The translations under genes and the position numbers were made by a program. Shown piece after piece: positions 24,650-32,251 of a DNA stretch of 64,000 nucleotides (position 1 is the stretch's first letter; each line of letters starts with the position of its first letter). The DNA is from Frankia sp. AgB1.9 (lineage in GTDB: Bacteria > Actinomycetota > Actinomycetes > Frankiales > Frankiaceae). The stretch lies in assembly GCF_016786355.1 (NCBI RefSeq), contig NZ_JADWYX010000046.1, forward strand, positions 1 through 64,000, written 5' to 3'. Under the pieces are notes generated by a model. That model had not been told where the DNA came from, did not search any database, and saw only the letters and a program-made list of their open reading frames with translations.

Positions 24650-25141
24650 TCAACGTTCGGGGTAGCGCGAAAGCATCTCCTCCCAGGCGACGGCGGCCGT
24701 GCGCAGGTCGGCTGGCGCGACGGTGAGGGTGATGCTGTATCCGTAGCTGGGGGTCGTGGGATCAAGCCCATGCGACGGCGGCGCCGATTCGCACTGCAGG
24801 TGCACCCGGATCACGCGAGATTCGTCGTCGGAGTCGGCCACACTGAGCCCGAGGCACGGTTCCAGGAACGTGAGAGCTGGACCGTCCTCATCGAGACCGT
24901 CGCTCGGCTCGACTCGCCCGGCGGCCGCCTTCCGTAGCCACTGGACGAGGTCTCGAACCTCCCAGGTCGTCAGGCAGGGCTCGCGGAAGGACCAGGTCTC
25001 GCCGTCCGCGCCACGCGCGGTGCCCGCGATGAAGAGCCAGTTGGCGTCCCAGTCCTGCCTTCCGACCGCCTTGTGTTCTGGGAACTGGTAGCCGTCGATG
25101 CGTAGGTCGACGTACGACCCGGTCGCGGACATCAGGAACAT
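24650..25141 (-). CDS. WapI-like immunity-family protein
   Basis: A 163-residue protein with the pattern of WapI-like proteins (YVDLRIDGYQFPEH, WDANWLFIAGTARGADGETWSFREPCLTTWEVRDLVQWL), a family that includes the immunity protein for a contact-dependent toxin in Bacillus. No toxin gene is beside it. The start is uncertain between ATG 25141 and ATG 25132; neither has a good ribosome binding site. Orphan immunity proteins are common and may protect from toxins of relatives. Confidence 0.6.
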   Translation of the reverse strand: MFLMSATGSYVDLRIDGYQFPEHKAVGRQDWDANWLFIAGTARGADGETWSFREPCLTTWEVRDLVQWLRKAAAGRVEPSDGLDEDGPALTFLEPCLGLSVADSDDESRVIRVHLQCESAPPSHGLDPTTPSYGYSITLTVAPADLRTAAVAWEEMLSRYPER

Positions 25142-25150
25142 CGGCTTGGC

Positions 25151-25990
25151 TCAGCCCTTGGCGGTGGCGCCAGCGTCGATGGGGAGGGCTACGCCGGTGA
25201 TGTAGCGGGCCTCGTCGGAGGCCAGGAACAGCACGGCGTTGGCGACGTCGACGGCCTCGATCAGCGGGACCGGCATGAGGTGCAGCGCGCCGAGGACGGC
25301 GGCGGCGTCGTCGATCGTCGGGTTCTCGAGGTCGGGGCGCAGCATCCCGCGCAGGGACGGGTTGTCGATCATCGGGGTGCGTACGTTGCCGGGGTGCACG
25401 CTGTTCACCCGGATCAGCGCGTGGGCGAACTCGTTCGCCAGGGACCGCATCAGGCCGACGAGGCCGTGCTTGGCGGAGACGTAGCCGGCCATCCAGCCCT
25501 GGCCCTTCAGCCCCAGCATCGAGCTGGTCAGGATGACCGAGCCGCCGCGGCCGCCGGCGACCAGGTGTGGGAGGGCGACCTTCGCCGTCAGGAAACAGCC
25601 GGTCAGGTCGATGTCGAGCACCGTCTGCCAGGCCCGCAGGCTCAGCTGGTCGGTGGCGGCGGCCGAGCCCGAGATGCCGGCGTTCGCGACGACGATGTCG
25701 AGCCGGCCCAGCTCGGCGACCCCGGCGTCGACGGCGGCCCGCAGCGCGTCCTCGTCGCGGACGTCGGCGACGGCGGTGACGATCCGCCGGCCCAGCCTCG
25801 CCACGGCGGCCGTCGTCTCGGCCAGGTCGTCGGGTGTGGCCATCGGGTAGTCGACGGTGTCGACGTCGCCTAGGAGATCGACGCCGATGATGTCGGCTCC
25901 CTCCTCGGCGAGCCGCACGGCGTGGGCTCGGCCCTGACCACGGGCCACCCCGGTGATGAACGCGACCTTGCCCTCGACCCGACCCGCCAC
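25151..25990 (-). CDS. mycofactocin-coupled SDR family oxidoreductase
   Basis: A 279-residue short-chain dehydrogenase. TGVARGQG binds NAD(P), NAG follows the fourth strand, and the Ser-Tyr-Lys triad is in the stretch from ILTSS to YVSAKHG. The insertion VDLLGDVDTVDYPMATPDDLAET is the hallmark of the mycofactocin-dependent SDRs, in which NAD is held tightly and re-oxidised by mycofactocin. The GTG at 25990 is supported by GGAGG at good distance. It is divergent from a MerR gene and not adjacent to the mftR region, but fits it functionally. Confidence 0.85.
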   Translation of the reverse strand: MAGRVEGKVAFITGVARGQGRAHAVRLAEEGADIIGVDLLGDVDTVDYPMATPDDLAETTAAVARLGRRIVTAVADVRDEDALRAAVDAGVAELGRLDIVVANAGISGSAAATDQLSLRAWQTVLDIDLTGCFLTAKVALPHLVAGGRGGSVILTSSMLGLKGQGWMAGYVSAKHGLVGLMRSLANEFAHALIRVNSVHPGNVRTPMIDNPSLRGMLRPDLENPTIDDAAAVLGALHLMPVPLIEAVDVANAVLFLASDEARYITGVALPIDAGATAKG

Positions 25991-26113
25991 GTCGACCTCC
26001 GTCGCTCGCCGTCCGTCGTGATGTTGTCGCACGATCTGGTGGGAAGCGCGAGCGATAGGCCGTGCGGGCTCGGGCTGGCGTTGACGTCGACGGCAGGGTT
26101 TAGCGTCGGTCTC

Positions 26114-26593
26114 ATGCGGATCGGGGAGCTGGCGCGGCGGGCCGGGACCAGCCCACGGGCACTGCGGCACTACGAGCAGGAGGGCCTGCTCGCCGCCCGG
26201 CGCCGGGCCAACGGGTACCGGGAGTTCGACGAGCACGACCTGCGGCTGGTCGCCGAGATCAGGTCGTTGCTGGCGATCGGGTTCACCCTGGCCGAGACCC
26301 GGCCGTTCGTCGAGTGCCTGCGCGCCGGCAACGACCGCGGTGTCACCTGCCCGGACGCCGCCGCCGTCTACCGTCGCAAGATCGCCGAGATCGACGCGTG
26401 CACGGCCCGGCTCGGCGAGATCCGGGCCGGCCTGGTCGGTCAGCTCGCCGATGAGCTGGCCGCCCGCTCGCCCGCTGGCCGCCGGGCGGGGTCGCAAGCG
26501 GGGATCGCGCCGCAGGACGTCCGCGCGGTGCCCGTGCCCGACGCCGCGCCGGCCTGCGCGCTGTCCATCGGAAAGAACCAGTCTTCGGCGTAG
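26114..26593 (+). CDS. MerR-family regulator
   Basis: A 159-residue MerR-type regulator: N-terminal winged helix (MRIGELARRAGTSPRALRHYEQEGLLAARRRANGYREFDEHDLRLVAEI), dimer helix, and a C-terminal tail with one cysteine in CALSIGK plus C in VTCPD. MerR-thioredoxin pairs are common in streptomycetes. A TAGCGT hexamer (26101-26106) lies 7 bases before the ATG and no ribosome binding site is visible, so the mRNA may be leaderless. Thioredoxin gene follows 43 bases downstream. Confidence 0.82.
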   Translation: MRIGELARRAGTSPRALRHYEQEGLLAARRRANGYREFDEHDLRLVAEIRSLLAIGFTLAETRPFVECLRAGNDRGVTCPDAAAVYRRKIAEIDACTARLGEIRAGLVGQLADELAARSPAGRRAGSQAGIAPQDVRAVPVPDAAPACALSIGKNQSSA

Positions 26594-26636
26594 ACCAGCT
26601 TCGCGCCGAGACCACTACCGCGAGACGAGGTTCGCC

Positions 26637-27002
26637 ATGTCGTCCACCCCTTCCCCCGCCGGCGTCGTCACCGCCCCCGCCGGGCAGGTCCTCACCGTCA
26701 CCGACCGGTCCTTCGCCGCTCTCGTACTGGACAGTCAGGTTCCCGTCCTCGTCGACTTCTGGGCCGAGTGGTGCCCGCCGTGCCGGATGATGACGCCGGT
26801 CCTGGACCGCATCGCGGCGGACTACGCGGGGCGCCTCGTCGTCGTGTCACTCAACTGCGACGAGCAGCCCCAGACCACCCGGACCTACGGCGTCCTGGCG
26901 ATGCCCACGTTCAAGATCTTCCGCGGTGGCGAGCCGGTCGCCTCCGTCGTCGGCGCCCGCTCCGGTGCCGCCATGCGCAAGCTCATCGACGAGCACCTCT
27001 AA
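26637..27002 (+). CDS. trxA: thioredoxin
   Basis: A 121-residue thioredoxin with redox motif WCPPC (FWAEWCPPCRMM) in place of the usual WCGPC, and the cis-proline in LAMPTFKIF. It reduces disulfides in the cytoplasm. The N terminus is about 14 residues longer than E. coli thioredoxin. Gene is downstream of MerR and probably regulated by it. The ATG at 26637 has GACGAGG 6 bases upstream. Confidence 0.88.
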   Translation: MSSTPSPAGVVTAPAGQVLTVTDRSFAALVLDSQVPVLVDFWAEWCPPCRMMTPVLDRIAADYAGRLVVVSLNCDEQPQTTRTYGVLAMPTFKIFRGGEPVASVVGARSGAAMRKLIDEHL

Positions 27003-27060
27003 GCCGGGAGGCACCCACGGCTGGCGGGCCACGAACCGTGGGTGCGGGCCGCGCGCGGGT

Positions 27061-27603
27061 TCAGGCGACGCGGCCGCGGGTCTTCGTGCGGTACGGGCGG
27101 AAGCCGCGGGCGCGGTAGTTCGCCAGCGCGCGCCGGTGGTCCAGCGTCGAGGTGTGCAGCCAGACGCGGTGAACGCCGTCGAGGCCCGGGTGGTCGAGCG
27201 TCCAGGCGAGCCTGGCCGCGAGCGTCAGCGCGTGGCCGCCGATCCCGGTGCCGACGTACTCGGGCACCAGGCCGAACGAGGTGATCTCGACGTCGTGCGG
27301 CGGGTGCGCCTCGGTCTCCACGACCCCGGCCACCTCGCCGTCGGCGCCACCGGTCCGCAGCAGGAAGCTCTGGCGGCGCGGGTCGGCGAACCAGTCCGAC
27401 CAGGCGGCATCCCCCCAGGCCACGGACGGCCACTGGTAGGGCGCGCCGACCCGCGCGATCGTCGCCCGCGTCAGCGGCTCGTCGGCCGGCGAGGTGGGGA
27501 TCAGGACCAGCTCGGGAGCGACCCGGCCGGGCGTGAGCTGGTCAGGACTGGTCATCTCCAGGAACGTGATGACCTCGCCTCGCACCGGCTCCACGATCGC
27601 CAC
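27061..27603 (-). CDS. GNAT-family acetyltransferase
   Basis: A 180-residue acetyltransferase: VAGVVETE and ITSFGLVPEYVGTGIGGHALTLAARLAW carry the acetyl-CoA binding motif Q/R-x-x-G-x-G/A (here VGTGIGG), and LANYRARGFRPYRTKTRG ends the domain. The substrate is unknown. The GTG at 27603 is supported by GGGGAGGGG upstream. The gene stands alone and reads toward thioredoxin. Confidence 0.8.
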   Translation of the reverse strand: MAIVEPVRGEVITFLEMTSPDQLTPGRVAPELVLIPTSPADEPLTRATIARVGAPYQWPSVAWGDAAWSDWFADPRRQSFLLRTGGADGEVAGVVETEAHPPHDVEITSFGLVPEYVGTGIGGHALTLAARLAWTLDHPGLDGVHRVWLHTSTLDHRRALANYRARGFRPYRTKTRGRVA

Positions 27604-27805
27604 GCTACCCCTCCCCGATCAGCCCGCGCAGTGGCCACGGGACCGGCTGGACCGACGCCGTCGTGCCGGCCAGCCCCCGACGATGCCGGCCGTCGGCGAG
27701 CCGCGCCGCGCGCCGCGCCGGGGAGTCCCGAACCGGTGCGGCCGGTGTTCCGTCCGGCCTCCCGCGCCGCCGGACGAGGCGGCGCGAAGTTGTGCGGACC
27801 GCGCG

Positions 27806-28321
27806 TCAGAGCACCTTCGTGCCGTACATCTCGCCGAGCGGGTCGGCGATCAGCTCCAGCCGGGCGCCGTCGGGGTCGCGGAAGTAGACGGAGACCTCGG
27901 AGTGGACCACGTGGTCGACGCCGGCCGCCGCGAGCTTGTCGACCAGGCGCCGCCACTGGTCCGGGGCGACCGAGATCGCGACGTGGTGCAGCCCGCCGAG
28001 GACCTCGGCGTACGGGCCGAGGTCGAGGCCCGGGAAGTCGAAGAAGGCGATCAGGTTCCCGTTGCCGATGTCGAAGAAGAAGTGCGACGAGCCGGCGTAG
28101 TCGCGGTTCTCGATCAGCTCGGTGAGCGGGAACTCCAGCACGCCCTGGTAGAAGCGGATCGTCCGCTCGACGTCCTGGCTGATCAGGGCGGCGTGGTGCA
28201 GCCCGCGGGCCGAGGACGGGGCCCGCTCGCCGGCCGGGGCCAGGTAGGTCGCTCGCAGGGCGGCCCGGGCCGCCTCGAGGGCCGGCAGGTCGCGGCCCAC
28301 GGTCGTCGTGTCACTGCTCAT
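27806..28321 (-). CDS. VOC-family (glyoxalase/dioxygenase-like) protein
   Basis: A 171-residue protein of the vicinal-oxygen-chelate family. Metal ligands H and E are visible in GLHHAALISQDVERTIRFYQGVLEF, HHVAISV and GARLELI. It may be a dioxygenase or an isomerase; the substrate cannot be read. The ATG at 28321 has GAGGAG upstream; a longer start at 28372 is non-conserved. Single gene. Confidence 0.8.
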   Translation of the reverse strand: MSSDTTTVGRDLPALEAARAALRATYLAPAGERAPSSARGLHHAALISQDVERTIRFYQGVLEFPLTELIENRDYAGSSHFFFDIGNGNLIAFFDFPGLDLGPYAEVLGGLHHVAISVAPDQWRRLVDKLAAAGVDHVVHSEVSVYFRDPDGARLELIADPLGEMYGTKVL

Positions 28322-28460
28322 GACTTGCTCCTCGGTCCGTCCCGGCCCGCCGATGGGCCGGGGCCGTCGCACGGCAGAACTAGTTGCTGATACAACACCT
28401 TCCCGGTCGCGGTGTCGGCTAGTGCCGCCGCCGGCGAGGTTCGCCCGCCTGCGGGCTGCC

Positions 28461-28539
28461 CATGATCGCTATTTTGGCCCTGGAGTGGTCGTGGCGAGGG
28501 CGATTTTGCGACCACTCCAGGGCTCAAACCGCGATCATG
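28461..28539. repeat. 79-base palindromic intergenic repeat, copy 1
   Basis: Arms of about 32 bases: CATGATCGCTATTTTGG, then GCCCTGGAGTGGTCG on the left; the right arm is its near-perfect reverse complement ending in CGCGATCATG. The loop is about 15 bases. It would form a strong hairpin. A second, related copy lies at 30171-30248. Confidence 0.8.
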
Positions 28540-28718
28540 GCGGGTGAGTGGCTCGCGATGCCGGGACGGTACGCCGCGCGTCGGCTTCCCGATCACCGGC
28601 AGGCCGGATCAGGCTCCGCTCATCCCTCGCGCTCGACCGCGGACGAGATTCGCCACCACCAGGTAGGACCCACGCAGCCTCAAGATCCCGACTTGGCCAG
28701 CAGGGCCCCGCCGGAAGG

Positions 28719-28736
28719 CGAAAACAGCGATCAAGG
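28719..28736. repeat. half copy of the palindromic repeat
   Basis: The sequence GCGAAAACAGCGATCA matches the outer right arm of the 79-base repeat (AAACnGCGATCA). The left arm is absent. It looks like a degraded copy. Confidence 0.4.
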
Positions 28737-28957
28737 CGACGGACAGACGTTGACGACCGCTGCCCGTTCATCCGGGGGCCGGGCCTTGACCTCGTTCTTA
28801 CAGGACCCTTGCGGATCGTTGGGTGATCTCTGCGAGCGTGCTGTCCACGGGGGTTGACCGGCCCCCTCGGCCGTCCGGCCCCCGGGTTGGACGACTCTCG
28901 GGTCGGCGGCAGTCGGCTGCAATCGGGTCGGTGGCGATCGGGTGAGGGGACGGGCTG

Positions 28958-30070
28958 ATGGGACGGGGCGGAATGCCACGGCTGATGGCCGTGACGGTGC
29001 TGGTGGCCGTGGTGGCTGTGGGTGCCGCGGCCTGTGGGCCGATGGAGCGGCGGGCGCCCGTGGCCGCGCCACCGTCGTCCGGGACGGCGCCGAAGCCCGG
29101 AACGGTCAGCCACACGCTGACGGTCGACGGCAGGTCCCGTGACTACGCGATCCACGTCCCGGCCGGAACGGGCACCGCACCTCTTCCGCTCGTCGTCCAG
29201 CTCCACGGCGGCGGGGGTAACAACGTCAACATCGAGAAGCAGACCGGCTTCTACGACCTCGCAGACCAGGACCATTTCCTGGTGGCGAGTCCAGACGGCA
29301 CCGGTGGGAAGGCGGACCGGCTGCTGACCTGGAACGCCGGCTGGTGCTGTGGGTCGGCGCTGAACAACCAGGTGGATGACGTCGCGTTCATCGGTGCCAT
29401 GCTCGACGACCTCGAAGCCCACTATCCCGTGGACCCGCGCCGGGTCTACGTCACCGGCTTCTCCAACGGCGCGATGATGACCTACCGGCTCGGGTGCGCG
29501 CTCGCCGACCGGATCGCCGCGATCGCCCCCGTGTCGGGCGCCCTGGACTTCGACGGCTGCGCCCCGGCCCGTGCGCTGCCACTGCTCGCCATCCATGGCA
29601 CGGCGGACGAGAACGTCCCCTATGACGGCGGCAAGGGCACCGACGAGGGCCGACGATTCCCTTCCCAGAAGGACCGGATCGACCGGTCGGTTGCCGACTC
29701 CGTGGGGTTCTGGGTGAAGAACGACGGTTGCCAGACCCCTGCGGCCGAGCAGCATTCCGGCAGCCTGATCCGCGCGACCTACCGGTCCTGCGCCGCCGGC
29801 GCGGACGTGGTCCTGGACACGATCGTCGGCGGCGTCCACGCCTGGCCCGGCGGCCAGAAGATCCGCCCCAAGGCCGGCGAGCCCAGCGACGCCATCAACG
29901 CCACCGCCGAGATCTGGCGCTTCTTCTCGGCCCACGAACTGCCCAGCTCCGTTCCCCCCACGCCGACGCCGGCAACGGCGGCAGCGACGCCGACGGTCGG
30001 CGCTCCGGCCCGGCCGGCCAGCCGTGCGGGCCTTCCTGCCGCCACCCGGCGCCCTTCCTGGGCGGCGTAG
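28958..30070 (+). CDS. lipoprotein esterase of the polyhydroxybutyrate depolymerase/LpqC type
   Basis: A 370-residue exported lipoprotein (lipobox AAAC at C26) with an alpha/beta hydrolase domain: QLHGGGGNN (oxyanion), nucleophile S169 in GFSNGAMM, D218 in HGTADENVPYDG, H294 in GVHAWPGGQ. It resembles LpqC-like and CE1 feruloyl esterase/PHB depolymerase proteins. A proline/threonine/alanine-rich C-terminal tail of about 50 residues follows the catalytic domain. ATG 28958 has GTGAGGGGA upstream. The gene is bracketed by two copies of the 79-base palindromic repeat. Confidence 0.85.
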   Translation: MGRGGMPRLMAVTVLVAVVAVGAAACGPMERRAPVAAPPSSGTAPKPGTVSHTLTVDGRSRDYAIHVPAGTGTAPLPLVVQLHGGGGNNVNIEKQTGFYDLADQDHFLVASPDGTGGKADRLLTWNAGWCCGSALNNQVDDVAFIGAMLDDLEAHYPVDPRRVYVTGFSNGAMMTYRLGCALADRIAAIAPVSGALDFDGCAPARALPLLAIHGTADENVPYDGGKGTDEGRRFPSQKDRIDRSVADSVGFWVKNDGCQTPAAEQHSGSLIRATYRSCAAGADVVLDTIVGGVHAWPGGQKIRPKAGEPSDAINATAEIWRFFSAHELPSSVPPTPTPATAAATPTVGAPARPASRAGLPAATRRPSWAA

Positions 30071-30384
30071 GGCTCCATCGGCTACCTGGACGTGCCACCC
30101 GGAGATCGGACTGTTCCGCGAACGATCGTGCCGGTCCGCGTGCCGTGACCGCGAAGGTCGGCCCGGCGCAGTGATCGCCGTTTTGGCCCTCAGGTGGTCG
30201 TGAATCGGGTCTTCTTACAACCATTCGAGGGCAGAAACGGCGATCATGTTCGGGGTTCGGAGCGGGAAGCGCGAGACCGCCTCGGCGGGGCGGCGGCTGA
30301 TGGGAGCGACAGAGTCGGACAGGGCTGTGACGGTCACGCGTGGGTCGTGCCGAATTGTCGGACGCCCTCGTTACGCTGACCGCC
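30071..30384. other. intergenic region with palindromic repeat
   Basis: 314 bases between the esterase and the MuiA-like gene. It contains the second palindromic repeat (30171-30248). No gene or promoter elements beyond that are clear. Confidence 0.4.
30171..30248. repeat. palindromic intergenic repeat, copy 2
   Basis: Outer arms GTGATCGCCGTTTTGGCCCT on the left; the right arm ends in GAAACGGCGATCAT. Internal arms GTGGTCGT and ACAACCAT. It shares the outer arms and the GCCCT/GGTCGT core with copy 1 at 28461-28539, with different loops. Stem about 31 bases with a few mismatches. Confidence 0.8.
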
Positions 30385-32229
30385 ATGGCTGATCCAGCAG
30401 CGACGGTGCTCACCCTGGACGCTCCGATCACGGCGGTCGTCGTCTATCCGAGGCAGGCCCGCGTGACGCGGCGCGGGGTGGTGACGCTGCCCTCCGCGGC
30501 TGGCCCGCGGCCGGCAGACGGGTCCGCACCGCCCGAGCCGGCGCCGACGGGGTCTGCCGCGCCGACCGAGTTCTCGGTGACGCTCGGTGGGCTGCCGCAG
30601 CAGATCGACCCCAACTCTGTCCGGGTGTCCGGGCGCGGGGCGGTCAGGGTGCTGGGGGTCGAGGTCGATCTCGTGACCCGGGCGGCTACGGCGGACGCGA
30701 CGCTCGCCGAGCTGCAGCAGCGACTGCGCGTGCTGCGGCGCAGGGGCCGCGAGCTGGACGATGCCGCCGAGACCGAGCAGGCGCTCCGGAAGTTCCTGGA
30801 CGTGGCCGGTCGCAACGGGGCCGCGGCGGTCGCTCGCGGCTGGGGAGGGCCGTCCTGGCACGGCGGGCCGGCGGAGGCGAGGGGAACGACCTCTCAGGGC
30901 GGCTCCGGCGAGCCGAGTGGGACCGCGGGCCTGTCCACGGCGGCCGCGGAGCCTCCGAGTGCCGAGGCGCTCCGGCTCGCCGAGATCGGCGCCGCGCTGG
31001 GCGGTCAGCTCGCGGAGCTCGCCGGGCGCCGGCGGACGATCGCCGACGAGCAGGCGGACCTGCAGCGCGAGATCACCGCCGCCGAGACCGCCGTGGCCAA
31101 ACGTCAGGGCCGTGCCCGCCCGGAGCAGACCTACCAGGTCACGGTGGTGCTGGAGCCGACCGCCGCCCTGCCCTCGCCGGCCGGTTCCGAGCCGGCTGGG
31201 TCCGAACCAGCCGGGGTCGAACCAGCCGGGGTCGAGGTGGAGCTGGAGGTTTCCTACCTTTCCCTCAACGCGTCCTGGTCGGCCCGGTACGACGCCCGCC
31301 TGGTCGACGGGACCGTGACGTTGACCTGGTTCGGGATGGTCACCCAGTCCAGCGGCGAGGACTGGCCGCTGTGCGACCTGGCGCTGTCGACGGCGCGGCC
31401 GGCGCGCAGCAGCGGGCTGCCCGAGCTGACGCCCTGGTACGTCGACGTCGCCAGGCCGAGGCCGCTGCCGCCGCCGATGGTCGCGGCCAGGAGCGCCCCG
31501 GACGGGATGGGCACGTTGGCGGGCGGCTCGGTCAGGATGGCGAGCCTCGCGGCGGCGCCGGCCGGGGCCGCGCCCGTCGAGCATGCCGTCGCGACCGTGG
31601 ACACCTCGGGAACCGCGGCCACCTACCGGCCGGCCCGCCCGGTGCCGGTGCCCGCCGACGGCCAGTCACACCGCAGCACGCTCGCGATCCTGGAGCTCGC
31701 CGCCGAGCTGGACCATCTGACGGTCCCCAAGCTCGCGCCCGAGGCCTACCTGCGGGCGAGTGTCACGAACGCCTCGGCGCACACCCTGCTCGCCGGCCCG
31801 ATCGCGATCTTCCACGGTGCCGACTACGTCGGGACCAGTGCGTTGGACCAGCCGGTCCCGCCGGGCGCCGAGGTGGAGCTGCAGCTCGGCGTCGATGACC
31901 GGCTGGTGGTCGAACGGGAGCTGGTCAGCCGTGCCACCACCCGCAAGGTCGTCGGCAGCCTGCGCCGTACCGACGTCGGCTACGCGGTCACGCTGACCAA
32001 CCACACCGGGCGGCCGGCCAGGGTGACGGTCCGCGACCAGATCCCGGTGTCCCGGCACGAGGGCGTCACGGTCAAGGACTTCCACGCCACCCCGGCCCCC
32101 GGCGAGACCACCGACCTCGGCCAGCTGACCTGGCCCGTGGAGCTCGCCGCCGGGGCCACCAGGAAGATCGAGTTCGGCTTCCGTCTGGAGCACAACCGCG
32201 GCCTCGACCTCACTGGCTGGGCGGAGTAA
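30385..32229 (+). CDS. mucoidy inhibitor MuiA-like protein (DUF4139)
   Basis: A 614-residue protein with N-terminal DUF4140-like part (APITAVVVYPRQARVTRRG), a coiled-coil middle (LAELQQRLRVLRRRGRELDD, then QLAELAGRRRTIADEQADLQREI) and a C-terminal DUF4139-like part (VSYLSLNASWSARYDARLVDG, then LTNHTGRPARVTVRDQIPVSRHEGV). MuiA-type proteins are conserved but poorly characterised. A tandem repeat (SEPAG units) lies before the DUF4139 part. I use ATG 30385. No signal peptide is visible. Confidence 0.8.
   Translation: MADPAATVLTLDAPITAVVVYPRQARVTRRGVVTLPSAAGPRPADGSAPPEPAPTGSAAPTEFSVTLGGLPQQIDPNSVRVSGRGAVRVLGVEVDLVTRAATADATLAELQQRLRVLRRRGRELDDAAETEQALRKFLDVAGRNGAAAVARGWGGPSWHGGPAEARGTTSQGGSGEPSGTAGLSTAAAEPPSAEALRLAEIGAALGGQLAELAGRRRTIADEQADLQREITAAETAVAKRQGRARPEQTYQVTVVLEPTAALPSPAGSEPAGSEPAGVEPAGVEVELEVSYLSLNASWSARYDARLVDGTVTLTWFGMVTQSSGEDWPLCDLALSTARPARSSGLPELTPWYVDVARPRPLPPPMVAARSAPDGMGTLAGGSVRMASLAAAPAGAAPVEHAVATVDTSGTAATYRPARPVPVPADGQSHRSTLAILELAAELDHLTVPKLAPEAYLRASVTNASAHTLLAGPIAIFHGADYVGTSALDQPVPPGAEVELQLGVDDRLVVERELVSRATTRKVVGSLRRTDVGYAVTLTNHTGRPARVTVRDQIPVSRHEGVTVKDFHATPAPGETTDLGQLTWPVELAAGATRKIEFGFRLEHNRGLDLTGWAE
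31186..31230 (+). repeat. tandem repeat of 15 bases, 3 units
   Basis: Three units of TCCGAGCCGGCTGGG type encode SEPAG, SEPAG, VEPAG. It lies in the linker before the C-terminal domain of the MuiA-like protein. Such repeats can change copy number. Confidence 0.7.
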
Positions 32230-32251
32230 CGGGAGTCCGCGCGGTCGGCCG

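Larger units (their letters stand above)
28322..28957. other. intergenic region with palindromic repeat
   Basis: 636 bases between divergent genes (VOC on minus, esterase on plus). It contains a 79-base imperfect palindrome at 28461-28539 and a half copy at 28719-28736. The remainder shows no coding sequence I can support; ribosome binding site GTGAGGGGA lies at 28942-28950 for the esterase. Confidence 0.5.

Noticed and set aside
25982..26113. MerR-type promoter with 19-base spacer
   Set aside because: TTGACG at 26081 does not line up with a -10 box at 19 bases; a leaderless -10 alone fits better.
28461..30248. Insertion sequence around the esterase
   Set aside because: The palindromes flank a normal lipoprotein gene; no transposase and no target duplications are visible.
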